A DNA stretch of 64,000 nucleotides. It comes from Acinetobacter sp. A47. Lineage in GTDB: Bacteria > Pseudomonadota > Gammaproteobacteria > Pseudomonadales > Moraxellaceae. Location: the NCBI RefSeq assembly GCF_000805455.1, contig NZ_JSUS01000032.1:62001-126000 (forward strand), in the 5' to 3' direction. The notes beneath the pieces were generated by a model, which saw only the letters and a program-made list of their open reading frames with translations, did no database searches and was not told where the DNA came from. Shown one piece after another: positions 53,285-62,436 of the stretch. The position numbers and the translations under genes are program-made. Numbering within the stretch: position 1 is the first letter of the stretch; each line of letters starts with the position of its first letter.

Positions 53285-54346
53285 TCAATTATTTGTTGAT
53301 TCGTTTTTCTCTTTTATTATGGATTTAGGAACCCAAGATAATATATTTTCAGAGGAAATTGGGAATTTCTTGTGATTAAATTCTAGGTAAGTTTCTGTAC
53401 CTACTTTAGAAATAATTTTTCCTTCGCCTGCAAGGCATTTATCATTTATGGGAGTTGTATTAATTTTATAAGCCTTGAAAATGTCGCAGCCCTCCTTTGT
53501 TAGCACTATACTACTTACTTCAAAGTTACCTATTTTATATACTTCTAAAGCTTTTTTGAAAATAATATCTAGCTTCTGAAAACTAATCAAAGTATAAAGT
53601 AATACGATAGCACCAAATAGCATGGATAAGAGAAGTCTTTTAAATGGATCTTTTTTATTTGAGATGGTAATATTTATAATGTTAGTCAATAATAAAAGTA
53701 GAATGAGAAGAATAAATATTATAACTCCTACCACAGTATTGGAATCTTTACTTTGAGAGCCTGTCAGAAGAAGGAAGTAAATAGGGAAAATTATACAAAA
53801 TGAAGAGGTTATGTTGGCAGCTGTCCATTGAGTTAAAATAAGAAAGCTATTTGCTTTTATATCTTCTCTTTTTATGGTTTTATTTAAAAAATATAACATT
53901 AATAAATATATTGAAAAAGGAATTATTAAGTAGAATAAACTGAATTTATCTTTATAAATTATATTTGTGATAGAAACTATTGATAAAATAATTGGAACTC
54001 CAAATAACAGTGTGATTTTTTTTAGACTAATATCTTCTTTGTCTTCTTTGTCTTCTTTGTCTTCTTTGTCTTCTTTTAAAAATTTTAATGTATTCTTATT
54101 ATTCATGAATATTTCATACCATGTTAAAGATGGAAGAATGTTCATAAATGTTAGAATTATAATAGTGGAAATACTAAATAAAGTAACCGTGATAAATACA
54201 CTGAAAGTAGATTGTAGGTCAAATTTTGGTAAAAATTCAATTCTCGTAAAGAAGAATATAAGAATAATAAAGCCAAAAGATAAAGTGAAAATCCACAATG
54301 TTTTAAATGGATCTTTAAAAAAGAACTCATTTAATTTTGTATTCAT
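53285..54346 (-). CDS. AT-rich multi-pass membrane protein of unknown function
   Basis: 353 residues from the ATG at 54346 (a GAGA ribosome site lies 8 nt upstream; an ATG at 54358 is possible). About seven or eight hydrophobic helices occupy residues 20-270. A cytoplasmic-looking loop holds five KED repeats. The last 90 residues form a soluble tail (VSSIVLTKEGCDIFKAYKIN ... NILSWVPK) with two cysteines. Low GC and Ile/Lys/Asn-rich codon use are unlike pepD and the DUF2157 gene, indicating transfer. I recognise no family. Confidence 0.75.
   Translation of the reverse strand: MNTKLNEFFFKDPFKTLWIFTLSFGFIILIFFFTRIEFLPKFDLQSTFSVFITVTLFSISTIIILTFMNILPSLTWYEIFMNNKNTLKFLKEDKEDKEDKEDKEDISLKKITLLFGVPIILSIVSITNIIYKDKFSLFYLIIPFSIYLLMLYFLNKTIKREDIKANSFLILTQWTAANITSSFCIIFPIYFLLLTGSQSKDSNTVVGVIIFILLILLLLLTNIINITISNKKDPFKRLLLSMLFGAIVLLYTLISFQKLDIIFKKALEVYKIGNFEVSSIVLTKEGCDIFKAYKINTTPINDKCLAGEGKIISKVGTETYLEFNHKKFPISSENILSWVPKSIIKEKNESTNN
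54033..54077. repeat. 9-bp tandem repeat (5 units) inside the membrane gene
   Basis: Four perfect TCTTCTTTG units plus a fifth with one change encode KEDKEDKEDKEDKED on the minus strand. Unit length is a multiple of three, so copy-number change would lengthen or shorten the loop without a frameshift. Confidence 0.85.
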
Positions 54347-54451
54347 GTTATGTCTCATTAAACGAAAATTAAATATTCTAGTAGAAGTTAAATTTAATAA
54401 AAGAGGTTTTTACTGCTTCACGCCAGCAACGTAACACCACCAATGACAGCG

Positions 54452-54485
54452 ACCGGGTCAAAAAGTATTTGGCCCGGTTTTGTTT
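54452..54485 (+). terminator. Orphan plus-strand terminator
   Basis: ACCGGGTC / GGCCCGGT stem (one G-T pair) with an 11-nt loop and TTTTGTTT on the plus strand. No plus-strand gene lies between pepD's own terminator and this one. Confidence 0.65.
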
Positions 54486-54507
54486 GAGTTGGGGCGATTT
54501 TCAATAA

Positions 54508-55578
54508 TTATTCAACTGGATGGTCTTTCTTGATTCTGGATTGGCTGGCTAGAAACTCCAAGTTCCAGAGTTTTTCAGCATGACGGCCAATCCACCAGAA
54601 AGATGCAGCGAGCAAGATAAAGAAAATGGCTTTGTGCATGCCATTCCAGAAAAACTCAAAGTACTTGGTGTAGAGGTTAATAAATAGGAAAGTGATCCCA
54701 AAACCGCGTGAGGTGGCATCATCATGTTTTAAACCATAAACAATCGCGATGATGGCAATAAAGCCAAATAGCACTCCCCAATGCAACAGCTCATATTGTT
54801 TAACGCTATACCAGCTATCCAAGTCACCATAATTGCCAAAGATCGAGAGAATCCATAAGGCAATAAACAAATAAAGCAGTCCCATGACATAAGTTGGATG
54901 GGCGAAGTCTCTAAAATATGCATAGCGTTTAAACAGCAGGCTTAAGCCAATCAAGGCACCGCCAAAAAAGACAAAGCGTAACGGGAAGTTCATACCGAGG
55001 TAATAGGCACCCCAACCTGACATATAGCCAGTTTCTGTCCCAAACCATGAGCCGAGTGCAAGCAGCGAGAACACCCAGATCAGTTTTGAGGGGAACCAGA
55101 ACGCAAGTGCTGCATAAATAAGAGTGGAGAGCAGAAATAACAAAGAAAAATGACCACTGCCTGTATCAATTGCTTGTCCGAAATAGGCGACGGAGGCTGC
55201 GGTAGACAGCACGCCTGCGAAAATAATCGCTTCATTGCTAAATTGATGCTGGGGTTTGGTTCTACGTCGACGATAGGCAAAGCCATAAAAGCCGGCCGCC
55301 ACCACAGCAAAAATCAGACATGGGATAATCTTGGAATCGATAAAGATTTTTTCAATTAGCGCCATCAAGAACTGATCGGCAGTCATTGCAGCGATGGCAA
55401 TCACGGCACAAATCATTGCAATCCAGAATGAGTATTTTGCCATTCGTTCCCAGTCAAACGGACGAATCGAAAAACTCTGCTTTAACTTGTTGGCCTCATC
55501 GGGGGTAATCGTGCCTTGTTGTTGCCATTGTTCAATGGTTTGCTTTAAAAAAAGCCCCTGTTTTTTATTGAATTTCAT
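54508..55578 (-). CDS. DUF2157 multi-pass membrane protein
   Basis: 356 residues. A soluble N-terminal helix region (LKQTIEQWQQQGTITPDEANKLKQSFSI) precedes about ten transmembrane helices with many small residues and aromatic ends, which is the DUF2157 layout. Function of the family is unknown. ATG at 55578 chosen because the MKFNKKQGLFL start suits the family; the frame before is short and lacks a ribosome site. Probably monocistronic. A frame of low-GC DNA begins beyond its 3' end. Confidence 0.82.
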   Translation of the reverse strand: MKFNKKQGLFLKQTIEQWQQQGTITPDEANKLKQSFSIRPFDWERMAKYSFWIAMICAVIAIAAMTADQFLMALIEKIFIDSKIIPCLIFAVVAAGFYGFAYRRRRTKPQHQFSNEAIIFAGVLSTAASVAYFGQAIDTGSGHFSLLFLLSTLIYAALAFWFPSKLIWVFSLLALGSWFGTETGYMSGWGAYYLGMNFPLRFVFFGGALIGLSLLFKRYAYFRDFAHPTYVMGLLYLFIALWILSIFGNYGDLDSWYSVKQYELLHWGVLFGFIAIIAIVYGLKHDDATSRGFGITFLFINLYTKYFEFFWNGMHKAIFFILLAASFWWIGRHAEKLWNLEFLASQSRIKKDHPVE

Positions 55579-55673
55579 TATTAAAGAACCCCCAAATGTC
55601 TGCACATCTCTACTGATATAACAGACATTGGAGTCAACAGGCGTATATTTTTCTTAGTAATTTGTTGTTAAGT

Positions 55674-56303
55674 CTACAGTTTTAAAAAGCGGGTAATAAC
55701 CTGACGCAATTGTTTTAGATACCCGGTAAAGAAATGATTGGCGCCCGGCAAGATCGTAATCGGATGCTTTTGTGGTTTTGCCCACGCAATCATATCTGAA
55801 AGCAGGGTAATATCATCTTGCTCGCCATGAACAAACAGGATATCGCCATCAATTGCTGGAGTCTTGTAATGACGTAAATCGACGACCGAACCTGTAGGCA
55901 AGCCGCACAGTACCAGTTGCTTCGGACGTAATTCTTCGCTGAGTCGGGCCTGGCATTTTGCCAGTACATGCGAACCAAAGCTGAAACCACCTGCATAGAA
56001 GGTTAACCCGGCATGTTTTGCACGTGCATATTCAATTACAGCCATAATGTCATCTGTTTCGCCGTGTCCCTGATCATGGGTGCCTTCACTGCCAGCCAGA
56101 CCTCGGAAGCTCGGGCGATACACGACACAGCCCATTTCATTAAAAATCTGAGCCAGCAGTACAGGGACTTTATGATTTGGTGTTCCACCTTGCAAGGGAT
56201 GTGGATGGCAGACCACAGCAAAACCTGTGACTTCACCTTGAGGTTGATCGACAAACATTTCAATTTGACCAACAGGACCCTGGATGAATAATTGCTCAGA
56301 CAT
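55674..56303 (-). CDS. Alpha/beta hydrolase (COG2945-type)
   Basis: 209 residues. The wording VVCHPHPLQGGTPNHKVPVLLAQIF and VVYRPSFRGLAGSEGTHDQGHGETDD matches the small predicted hydrolases of COG2945 (PF12697-like). Nucleophile Ser in GGFSFGSHVLAKC, Asp in FVHGEQDDITLLSD and His in LPGANHFFTGYL complete the triad. No signal peptide, so cytoplasmic. Substrate unknown. It stands alone between the DUF2157 gene and the sugar-acid locus; the 56304-56533 gap shows no gene. Confidence 0.87.
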   Translation of the reverse strand: MSEQLFIQGPVGQIEMFVDQPQGEVTGFAVVCHPHPLQGGTPNHKVPVLLAQIFNEMGCVVYRPSFRGLAGSEGTHDQGHGETDDIMAVIEYARAKHAGLTFYAGGFSFGSHVLAKCQARLSEELRPKQLVLCGLPTGSVVDLRHYKTPAIDGDILFVHGEQDDITLLSDMIAWAKPQKHPITILPGANHFFTGYLKQLRQVITRFLKL

Positions 56304-56533
56304 AAGATACGCAATAGATAATGGAAGAATCCACTATTTTACCGATAATGAAGAATGAAAGCATCGTGTTTATCCGAACTTCAGACACAAATTGGATATT
56401 TATTCTGATCAGATCTGGATGCCATACAATAGATGCCGTTACTCATATAATGAAAATGATGTAGAGTAGTTTGATCGCTGAAATCAAACTTCCCGATTCT
56501 GACGTTGCTTATGATGATTATATTTACAATGCT

Positions 56534-58111
56534 CTAGATTTTTCCCCGGGTCATCTCACCATTCACCAGTCTTAAAATCTGTAAAGGATTACTGTCTTTT
56601 AATGCTTCCGGTAATAAGCTTTGCGGATAGTTCTGGTAACACACTGGACGTAAGTAACGGTCAATGGCCAAGCTTCCAACTGAAGTACCTCGTGCATCTG
56701 AAGTGGCTGGGTATGGCCCGCCGTGTACCATCGCATCACATACTTCAACACCTGTTGGGTAGCCATTTATGAGTAATCGACCGGCCTTTTCCTCTAGCAC
56801 GGGTACTACATCTGCAAACTCGGATAAATCTGCTTCATCGGCAATTAAAGTCGTAGTCAGTTGTCCATTCATGCTTTGTAGCGCCTGAATAAGTTGGGCT
56901 TTATCTTCAACTTCAATAATGACGGTGGTTGGCCCAAAGATTTCTTCTTGTAAAAGCTGGTCACCTGCCAGCAATAATTTAACATCAGCTTTAAACAGTT
57001 GCGGCTGAGCCTGATTGCCTTGTTGAGTTTGACCTGCCAAGTGTTCAATGCCTTGATGCTGGGTTAAGTGCTCAAGACCAGCGGTATAACTTTTTAGGGT
57101 GCCAGCATTCAGCATAGTCTGTGCAGGCTTAGCCCCCATAATTTCAGTCAGATTGCTAATGAGCTGACTAAATTCAGCTGATTTGATACCTAAAATTAAA
57201 CCCGGATTGGTACAGAACTGACCACAGCCCAAAACCACTGAATCAGCCAAGTCCTGTGCAATTTTTTCACCACGGTTTTTTAAGGCTTCAGGCAACATCA
57301 ACATCGGGTTAATACTGCTCATCTCAGCAAATACTGGAATCGGTTGTGGACGGGCTGCCGCCATATCACATAAGGCTCGTCCACCACGCAATGAACCAGT
57401 AAAACCCACAGCCTGAATGAAAGGATGCTTCACTAAAGGCTCGCCCACGCCATTACCATAGATCATGTTAAATACACCTTTAGGCATATTTGATTTTTCT
57501 ACGGCACGCTCAATTGCCTGAGCTACAAAATCTGCTGTCGCCATATGCCCGCTATGGGCTTTCACCACTACAGAGCAACCTGCTGCCAGTGCCGAAGCTG
57601 TGTCACCACCCGCAGTTGAAAAGGCGAGTGGAAAGTTACTTGCCCCAAAGACTGCCACAGGGCCAACGCCGATTTTAATCTGACGCAGGTCTGGGCGAGG
57701 TAAAGGCTGGCGCTCAGGTAAAGCAGTATCAATACGGGCACCTAAAAAGTCACCACGGCGCAATACTTTAGCAAACAAACGCATTTGTCCACTGGTACGA
57801 GCACGTTCACCTTGTAAGCGTGCAAGTGGCAAAGCGGTTTCCTGTGAGATAATCTCAAGAAAATCTGTACCCAAAGCATCGAGTTCATCAGCAATATTTT
57901 CTAAAAAAACGGCACGCTGTTCAGGAGATGTATGGCGGTAAGTCTTAAAGGCCTGACTGGCTGCCTCACAGGCCTGATTGATCTCTTGCTCGGTTGCATG
58001 GTGAAACTCATAAGGCAAAGTTTCGCCAGTGGTCGCATGAATGCTCTTTAATAAGGTTGTACCTTGGGCGCTGCGTGAACCGCCAATAAAGTTGTGTCCG
58101 ATAATGGTCAT
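56534..58111 (-). CDS. 2,5-dioxovalerate (2-oxoglutarate semialdehyde) dehydrogenase
   Basis: 525-residue NAD(P)-dependent aldehyde dehydrogenase of the KGSADH type, oxidising 2-oxoglutarate semialdehyde to 2-oxoglutarate. Catalytic Cys in VLGCGQFCTNPG and Glu in PVFAEMSSINPMLMLPEAL are the family hallmarks; VFGASNFPLAFSTAGGDTASALAAGC and KAHSGH are also diagnostic. Last enzyme of the minus-strand sugar-acid operon, 16 bp after the dehydratase gene. AGGATAT precedes the ATG. Confidence 0.9.
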   Translation of the reverse strand: MTIIGHNFIGGSRSAQGTTLLKSIHATTGETLPYEFHHATEQEINQACEAASQAFKTYRHTSPEQRAVFLENIADELDALGTDFLEIISQETALPLARLQGERARTSGQMRLFAKVLRRGDFLGARIDTALPERQPLPRPDLRQIKIGVGPVAVFGASNFPLAFSTAGGDTASALAAGCSVVVKAHSGHMATADFVAQAIERAVEKSNMPKGVFNMIYGNGVGEPLVKHPFIQAVGFTGSLRGGRALCDMAAARPQPIPVFAEMSSINPMLMLPEALKNRGEKIAQDLADSVVLGCGQFCTNPGLILGIKSAEFSQLISNLTEIMGAKPAQTMLNAGTLKSYTAGLEHLTQHQGIEHLAGQTQQGNQAQPQLFKADVKLLLAGDQLLQEEIFGPTTVIIEVEDKAQLIQALQSMNGQLTTTLIADEADLSEFADVVPVLEEKAGRLLINGYPTGVEVCDAMVHGGPYPATSDARGTSVGSLAIDRYLRPVCYQNYPQSLLPEALKDSNPLQILRLVNGEMTRGKI

Positions 58112-58127
58112 AACAAATATCCTGAAA

Positions 58128-59915
58128 TTAATGAGAGTGTCTTGGAAGGTTGTCTTGGTTTACGACTCGCATATATAAAGTTGCGGGTTCCAAACAACCA
58201 CCAGTCGATAATTGACCTACCATGTTGCGATACATTTCTTGCCAAGGTGTTTGAGATGGAGATACCGTCGGTTTCCATTCACGGCGGCGTTGTTCTAACT
58301 CTTCGTCAGAAATGAGCACATTGACAGAACGTTGATTTAAATCAATACGTAAACGGTCATTGGTTTTAAGTAAGGCTATTCCGCCGCCTACCGCCGCTTC
58401 GGGTGACATATTGAGAATAGACGGGCTGGCAGAAGTTCCGCTTTGGCGACCATCTCCTAAGCAAGGCAGTGAATCAATCCCTTTTTTAATCAATTTCGCT
58501 GGAGGAGCCATATTGACGACTTCAGCACTACCCGGATAACCCACCGTACCTGCGCCACGAATAACCAAAATACAATGTTCATCAATATTTAAGGCAGGGT
58601 CATTGATACGTGCATGATAGTCTTCGGGGCCTTCAAAAACGATTGCGCGTGCTTCGAAGCTATTTTCATTGTTTGGATCTGATAAATAGGTTTTTTTAAA
58701 TGCTTCGCCCACGACAGACATTTTCATAATGGCGCTGTCAAAGAAGTTGCCACTGAGCACAATGAAACCGGCACCGTGTTTAAGAGGTTGTTCATAAGGG
58801 AAAATGACATCTGCATTTGAGGTTTTTGCATTTTTGGCAATTTCCCCAATGGTTTTACCACTAACCGATGCACAATCTTCGTGTAATACACCAGCTTTTT
58901 GTAATTCGTGTAAAACGGCAGGAACACCACCCGCACGGTGGAAACCTTCACCCAGATATTTACCCGCCGGCATACAGTTCACAATCAGCGGAATGTTTTC
59001 TCCCACACGTTGCCAGTCTTCTAAACTCAGCTCAATCCCCATATGACGGGCAATTGCAATGAGGTGAGGAGGACAGTTACTCGATGCACCTAAAGCTGAA
59101 GCTACTGCAATTGCATTTTCAAAAGATTGTCTGGTCATAATTTTAGAAGGGCGTAAATCTTCTAAAACCATTTCACATATTCTTTTGCCGGTCATATAGG
59201 CCATTTGCCCACGTTCGCGATACGGTGCCGGAATACTGGCACATGTTGGTAAAGACATACCCAACGCTTCTGCCAAAGCATTCATGGAAAGTGCAGTGCC
59301 CATGGTGTTGCAATGCCCGACCGAAGGTGAAGCAGAAGTGGTCATTTCCATAAAACCTTCATAGTCAATTTCACCAGTGGCAAGTAAGTTTCTTGCATGC
59401 CAAAGCACAGTGCCGGAACCAATTAACTCACCTTTAAAATGACCATCTAGCATTGGCCCACCAGACAACACAATTGCCGGTATATCTGTTGTGGCTGCTG
59501 CCATTAAACAGGCAGGGGTAGTTTTGTCACAGCCAGTGGTCAGTACCACTCCATCAAGCGGATACCCATGCAAGATTTCAACCAAACCTAAATAGGCCAG
59601 ATTACGATCCAGTGCAGCAGTTGGACGACGGGTTTGTTCTGCAATCGGGTGGACGGGGAATTCCATCGGAATACCGCCTGCGTCCCGAATTCCTGCTTTA
59701 ACGCGTTCAGCAAGTTCTTTATGGTGACGGTTACATGGGGTCAGATCACTACCGGTTTGTGCAATTCCAATAATCGGGCGACCTGACTGTAATTCGGTGC
59801 GGGTCAGACCATAATTCATGTAGCGCTCGACATATAAAGCGGTCATGTCGGCATGTTCAGGATCATCAAACCATTCTTGGCTACGTAAAAAAATCCGTTT
59901 ATTTTGATCATTCAT
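58128..59915 (-). CDS. IlvD/Edd-family sugar-acid dehydratase (arabinonate/xylonate dehydratase-like)
   Basis: A 595-residue Fe-S dehydratase that removes water from a sugar acid to give a 2-keto-3-deoxy acid. Cluster cysteines lie in LTPCNRHH, TTGCDKTTPAC and VGHCNTMGTALSM. The N-terminus (FLRSQEWFDDPEHADMTALYVERYMNYGLTRTELQSG) and GGIPMEFPVHPI are those of the pentonate dehydratase branch, not IlvD proper. AAGGATC precedes the ATG. It lies between the FAH-family gene and the semialdehyde dehydrogenase, which supports a pentonate role. Confidence 0.87.
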   Translation of the reverse strand: MNDQNKRIFLRSQEWFDDPEHADMTALYVERYMNYGLTRTELQSGRPIIGIAQTGSDLTPCNRHHKELAERVKAGIRDAGGIPMEFPVHPIAEQTRRPTAALDRNLAYLGLVEILHGYPLDGVVLTTGCDKTTPACLMAAATTDIPAIVLSGGPMLDGHFKGELIGSGTVLWHARNLLATGEIDYEGFMEMTTSASPSVGHCNTMGTALSMNALAEALGMSLPTCASIPAPYRERGQMAYMTGKRICEMVLEDLRPSKIMTRQSFENAIAVASALGASSNCPPHLIAIARHMGIELSLEDWQRVGENIPLIVNCMPAGKYLGEGFHRAGGVPAVLHELQKAGVLHEDCASVSGKTIGEIAKNAKTSNADVIFPYEQPLKHGAGFIVLSGNFFDSAIMKMSVVGEAFKKTYLSDPNNENSFEARAIVFEGPEDYHARINDPALNIDEHCILVIRGAGTVGYPGSAEVVNMAPPAKLIKKGIDSLPCLGDGRQSGTSASPSILNMSPEAAVGGGIALLKTNDRLRIDLNQRSVNVLISDEELEQRRREWKPTVSPSQTPWQEMYRNMVGQLSTGGCLEPATLYMRVVNQDNLPRHSH

Positions 59916-60003
59916 ATTTGATCCTTTCCCTTATATTTTTTGAAATCTTGTTGCTTCATGAGAGATGAGCTTTTCCATTCAACTGAATGATAATACGTGA
60001 AAA

Positions 60004-61179
60004 TTAGAGTAATTCACGTTGCTTTAAATTACACATCAAAGCATGTATGCCAAAATTCCAAGGCATTGCTTTGTCACTGGTCATGACCGTGTTATATAAA
60101 GTGCCAAGCTTTGGGGAATAAATACGGACAACATCTCCGACTTTATGGGTAAAGCCAGCCCCAGCCTGTTCTCGGTCTTGTGTGGGAGCAAATAAAGTAC
60201 CCAGGAACAAAACAAAACCGTCTGGATATTGATGGTTTTCGTTGAGGGTTTGCTGGATTAAATCTTCAGGATCTCGGCTAATTTGCGACATTGAACTCAC
60301 CCCATTTAACACAAAGTTATCGGTGCCTTGAATTTGCAGCTCAACATCGCAAGCACGAATATCATTTAATGTAAAAGTATGGTCAAAAAGACGAATAAAC
60401 GGGCCAATGGCACAAGATGCGTTGTTATCTTTCGCTTTGCTCAACAGCAGGGCGCTACGACCTTCAAAGTCCCGTAAATTCACATCGTTACCTAAAGTCG
60501 CACCTAAAATCTTACCTTGGCTATTGGCAACTAATACGACTTCCGGTTCTGGGTTATTCCACTCAGACTTTGGATGAATACCAATATTTTGTCCCGTACC
60601 TACGGCTGCTAGCACAGGGGCTTTGGTAAAAATCTCGGCGTCTGTACCAATACCGACCTCAAGATATTGAGACCACATTTTTTGTTCAATTAAATATTCT
60701 TTGAGTTGTAGTGCCTTTTCAGAACCGGGTTCGATTGTTTTTAAATTATCACCGATTACGCCTTGTACAACTTCACGAATCGATTGAGCTTTTTGGGCAT
60801 CTCCACCGGCTTGTTCTTCAATCACACGTTCTAGCATGCTGGCGGCAAAGGTGACACCAGCTGCTTTGATCACCTGTAAATCAATGGGAGCCAAAAAATA
60901 GGCCTTGTTTGTATCTGGCTCGTTGACAGTATTGGCAAATAGTTCATCAATTGAGCCGATCAGTCTTCCCTCAATTTCTGATAGGGCTTGAAAAGGATCT
61001 GAACTCTCCAGTAACGCAGAAACCGTGTTGAATTTATGTGAAATATCAAAAACCTGATGGCCTCTTAAAACAATGGGTGAAGGTCCCGAAATCTGTCCCG
61101 GAACCCATGCACGGCCAATGAGACATCCCTGAGTTGCATCTTCTGGTAATGAGTTTTGGGAATTTAAGATCAGATTCAT
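60004..61179 (-). CDS. Fumarylacetoacetate-hydrolase-family protein, probable 2-keto-3-deoxypentonate dehydratase
   Basis: 391 residues with an FAH fold. KAAGVTFAASMLERVIEEQ and WNNPEPEVVLVANSQGKILGATLGNDVNLRDFEGRSALLL carry the metal-binding acidic residues. The long form with this wording (AraD1-like) dehydrates 2-keto-3-deoxypentonate to 2-oxoglutarate semialdehyde in non-phosphorylative pentose pathways. First gene of the minus-strand operon (AAGGAAG before the ATG), followed 88 bp later by the dehydratase gene. Its promoter faces the LysR gene across a 112-bp gap. Confidence 0.83.
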   Translation of the reverse strand: MNLILNSQNSLPEDATQGCLIGRAWVPGQISGPSPIVLRGHQVFDISHKFNTVSALLESSDPFQALSEIEGRLIGSIDELFANTVNEPDTNKAYFLAPIDLQVIKAAGVTFAASMLERVIEEQAGGDAQKAQSIREVVQGVIGDNLKTIEPGSEKALQLKEYLIEQKMWSQYLEVGIGTDAEIFTKAPVLAAVGTGQNIGIHPKSEWNNPEPEVVLVANSQGKILGATLGNDVNLRDFEGRSALLLSKAKDNNASCAIGPFIRLFDHTFTLNDIRACDVELQIQGTDNFVLNGVSSMSQISRDPEDLIQQTLNENHQYPDGFVLFLGTLFAPTQDREQAGAGFTHKVGDVVRIYSPKLGTLYNTVMTSDKAMPWNFGIHALMCNLKQRELL

Positions 61180-61256
61180 TTAAAGCTTCCTTCTTTTATT
61201 TGAAATCATGATATGTTTCTAATTTAATAAACTCCAATCGTAATAATTTAATTATT

Positions 61257-61273
61257 GATAACTACTAGTTATC
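61257..61273. promoter_or_regulatory. LysR-type operator in the divergent promoter region
   Basis: The 17-bp palindrome GATAACTA-c-TAGTTATC contains a T-N11-A LysR box. It lies 18 bp before the LysR ATG and 77 bp before the FAH-family gene, as expected for autoregulation and divergent activation. A related GTTATC half-site appears at 62325, upstream of the denD-like gene. Confidence 0.7.
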
Positions 61274-61291
61274 GGAAAAGGATTTAAAAAA

Positions 61292-62227
61292 ATGGCAGAT
61301 TTAACTTATACAAGCTTAAATAATTGGCTCAAATTCAAGCATTTGGTGTTATTAGAGACGTTAGCTCGAACCAATAACATGCATGTCGCTGCCGAGCAAA
61401 TGAATTTAAGTCAGCCAGCAGTGAGTAAAATGCTAAAGGAAATCGAGGAGTTACTTGGCTTTCAGGTCTTTGAGCGGTTGCCACGCAATATGCCTGTAAC
61501 GACTTTGGGACAACATGTCATCCGTTATGCGCAACGTGTTTTGAATGATGCTAAACATTTTGTTGAAGATATTGAAATTTTGCGTTTAGGCGGGCATGGG
61601 TTCTTAAAAGTGGGCGGGATATTTGCTGCGACGGCTGTCGTCATTCCTCATTCAATTATTGAAATTAAGCAAAGATGGCCCTTATTGTCGATTGATGTTG
61701 TGGAGCAGACCAGTGATCATTTAATGGAAATGTTAAGTGAGCATACTTTAGATCTGGCCGTTGGGCGTTTTACCGATATTGCGCAAAGCCAGTTCTTTGA
61801 TTTTCAGCCTCTAGGTCCAGAACCTTTTTGTATCGTGGTAAATAAACACCATCCATGTGCCGGGAAAAAATTTTGTACTCTGGCTGAGCTATTAAACTGG
61901 CCCTGGTTGCTTTATCCCAAAGGCACCCCGATCCGGGAGCGTATGGAAAGTGCATTTGCCCGTGCACAAGTCAAAATACCTTTAAATACAGTAAACACCA
62001 TGTCGATGCAGACCTTTTTACAGATTTTAAAAGGTGCACCAATGGTGGGGATGTTACCTGAAGCGATGGTAATGGATCAGGTGAAAGAGGGACATTTGAA
62101 AATTTTAGAAACAGACCTGATTCTGGATGCTCAGGACTATGGGGTGCTGACACGCAAGAATGAGCAGGTATCGGATATGGCAGCGGCATTTATTGAAATA
62201 TTATTGAAAAATGCAAGAGCCCGATAG
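61292..62227 (+). CDS. LysR-family regulator of the sugar-acid locus (GbpR-like)
   Basis: 311 residues. N-terminal helix-turn-helix LKFKHLVLLETLARTNNMHVAAEQMNLSQPAVSKMLKEIEELLG, then an effector domain (LRLGGHGFLKVGGIFAATAVVIPHSI). The wording follows the GbpR/CbbR-like group that responds to sugars or sugar acids. It is divergent from the catabolic operon with a palindromic T-N11-A site between; GGAAAAGG precedes the ATG. Confidence 0.9.
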   Translation: MADLTYTSLNNWLKFKHLVLLETLARTNNMHVAAEQMNLSQPAVSKMLKEIEELLGFQVFERLPRNMPVTTLGQHVIRYAQRVLNDAKHFVEDIEILRLGGHGFLKVGGIFAATAVVIPHSIIEIKQRWPLLSIDVVEQTSDHLMEMLSEHTLDLAVGRFTDIAQSQFFDFQPLGPEPFCIVVNKHHPCAGKKFCTLAELLNWPWLLYPKGTPIRERMESAFARAQVKIPLNTVNTMSMQTFLQILKGAPMVGMLPEAMVMDQVKEGHLKILETDLILDAQDYGVLTRKNEQVSDMAAAFIEILLKNARAR

Positions 62228-62436
62228 GAAATATTCCTCAAGAGCTGGATGACATGATGCTTTCGGAAAACAAGAAAATACATTGACTTGCGTCATTCTG
62301 TGAACTTGTTACTGATATTAAAAAGTTATCGATATTTAGAAATTATTCATTGGAAATTATTGAAAGGACTCCTTATCGTTTTATTCATGATGATTAAAAA
62401 TTTTTTAAGTGAATAAAAACAGGAAAGGATCCCGAT

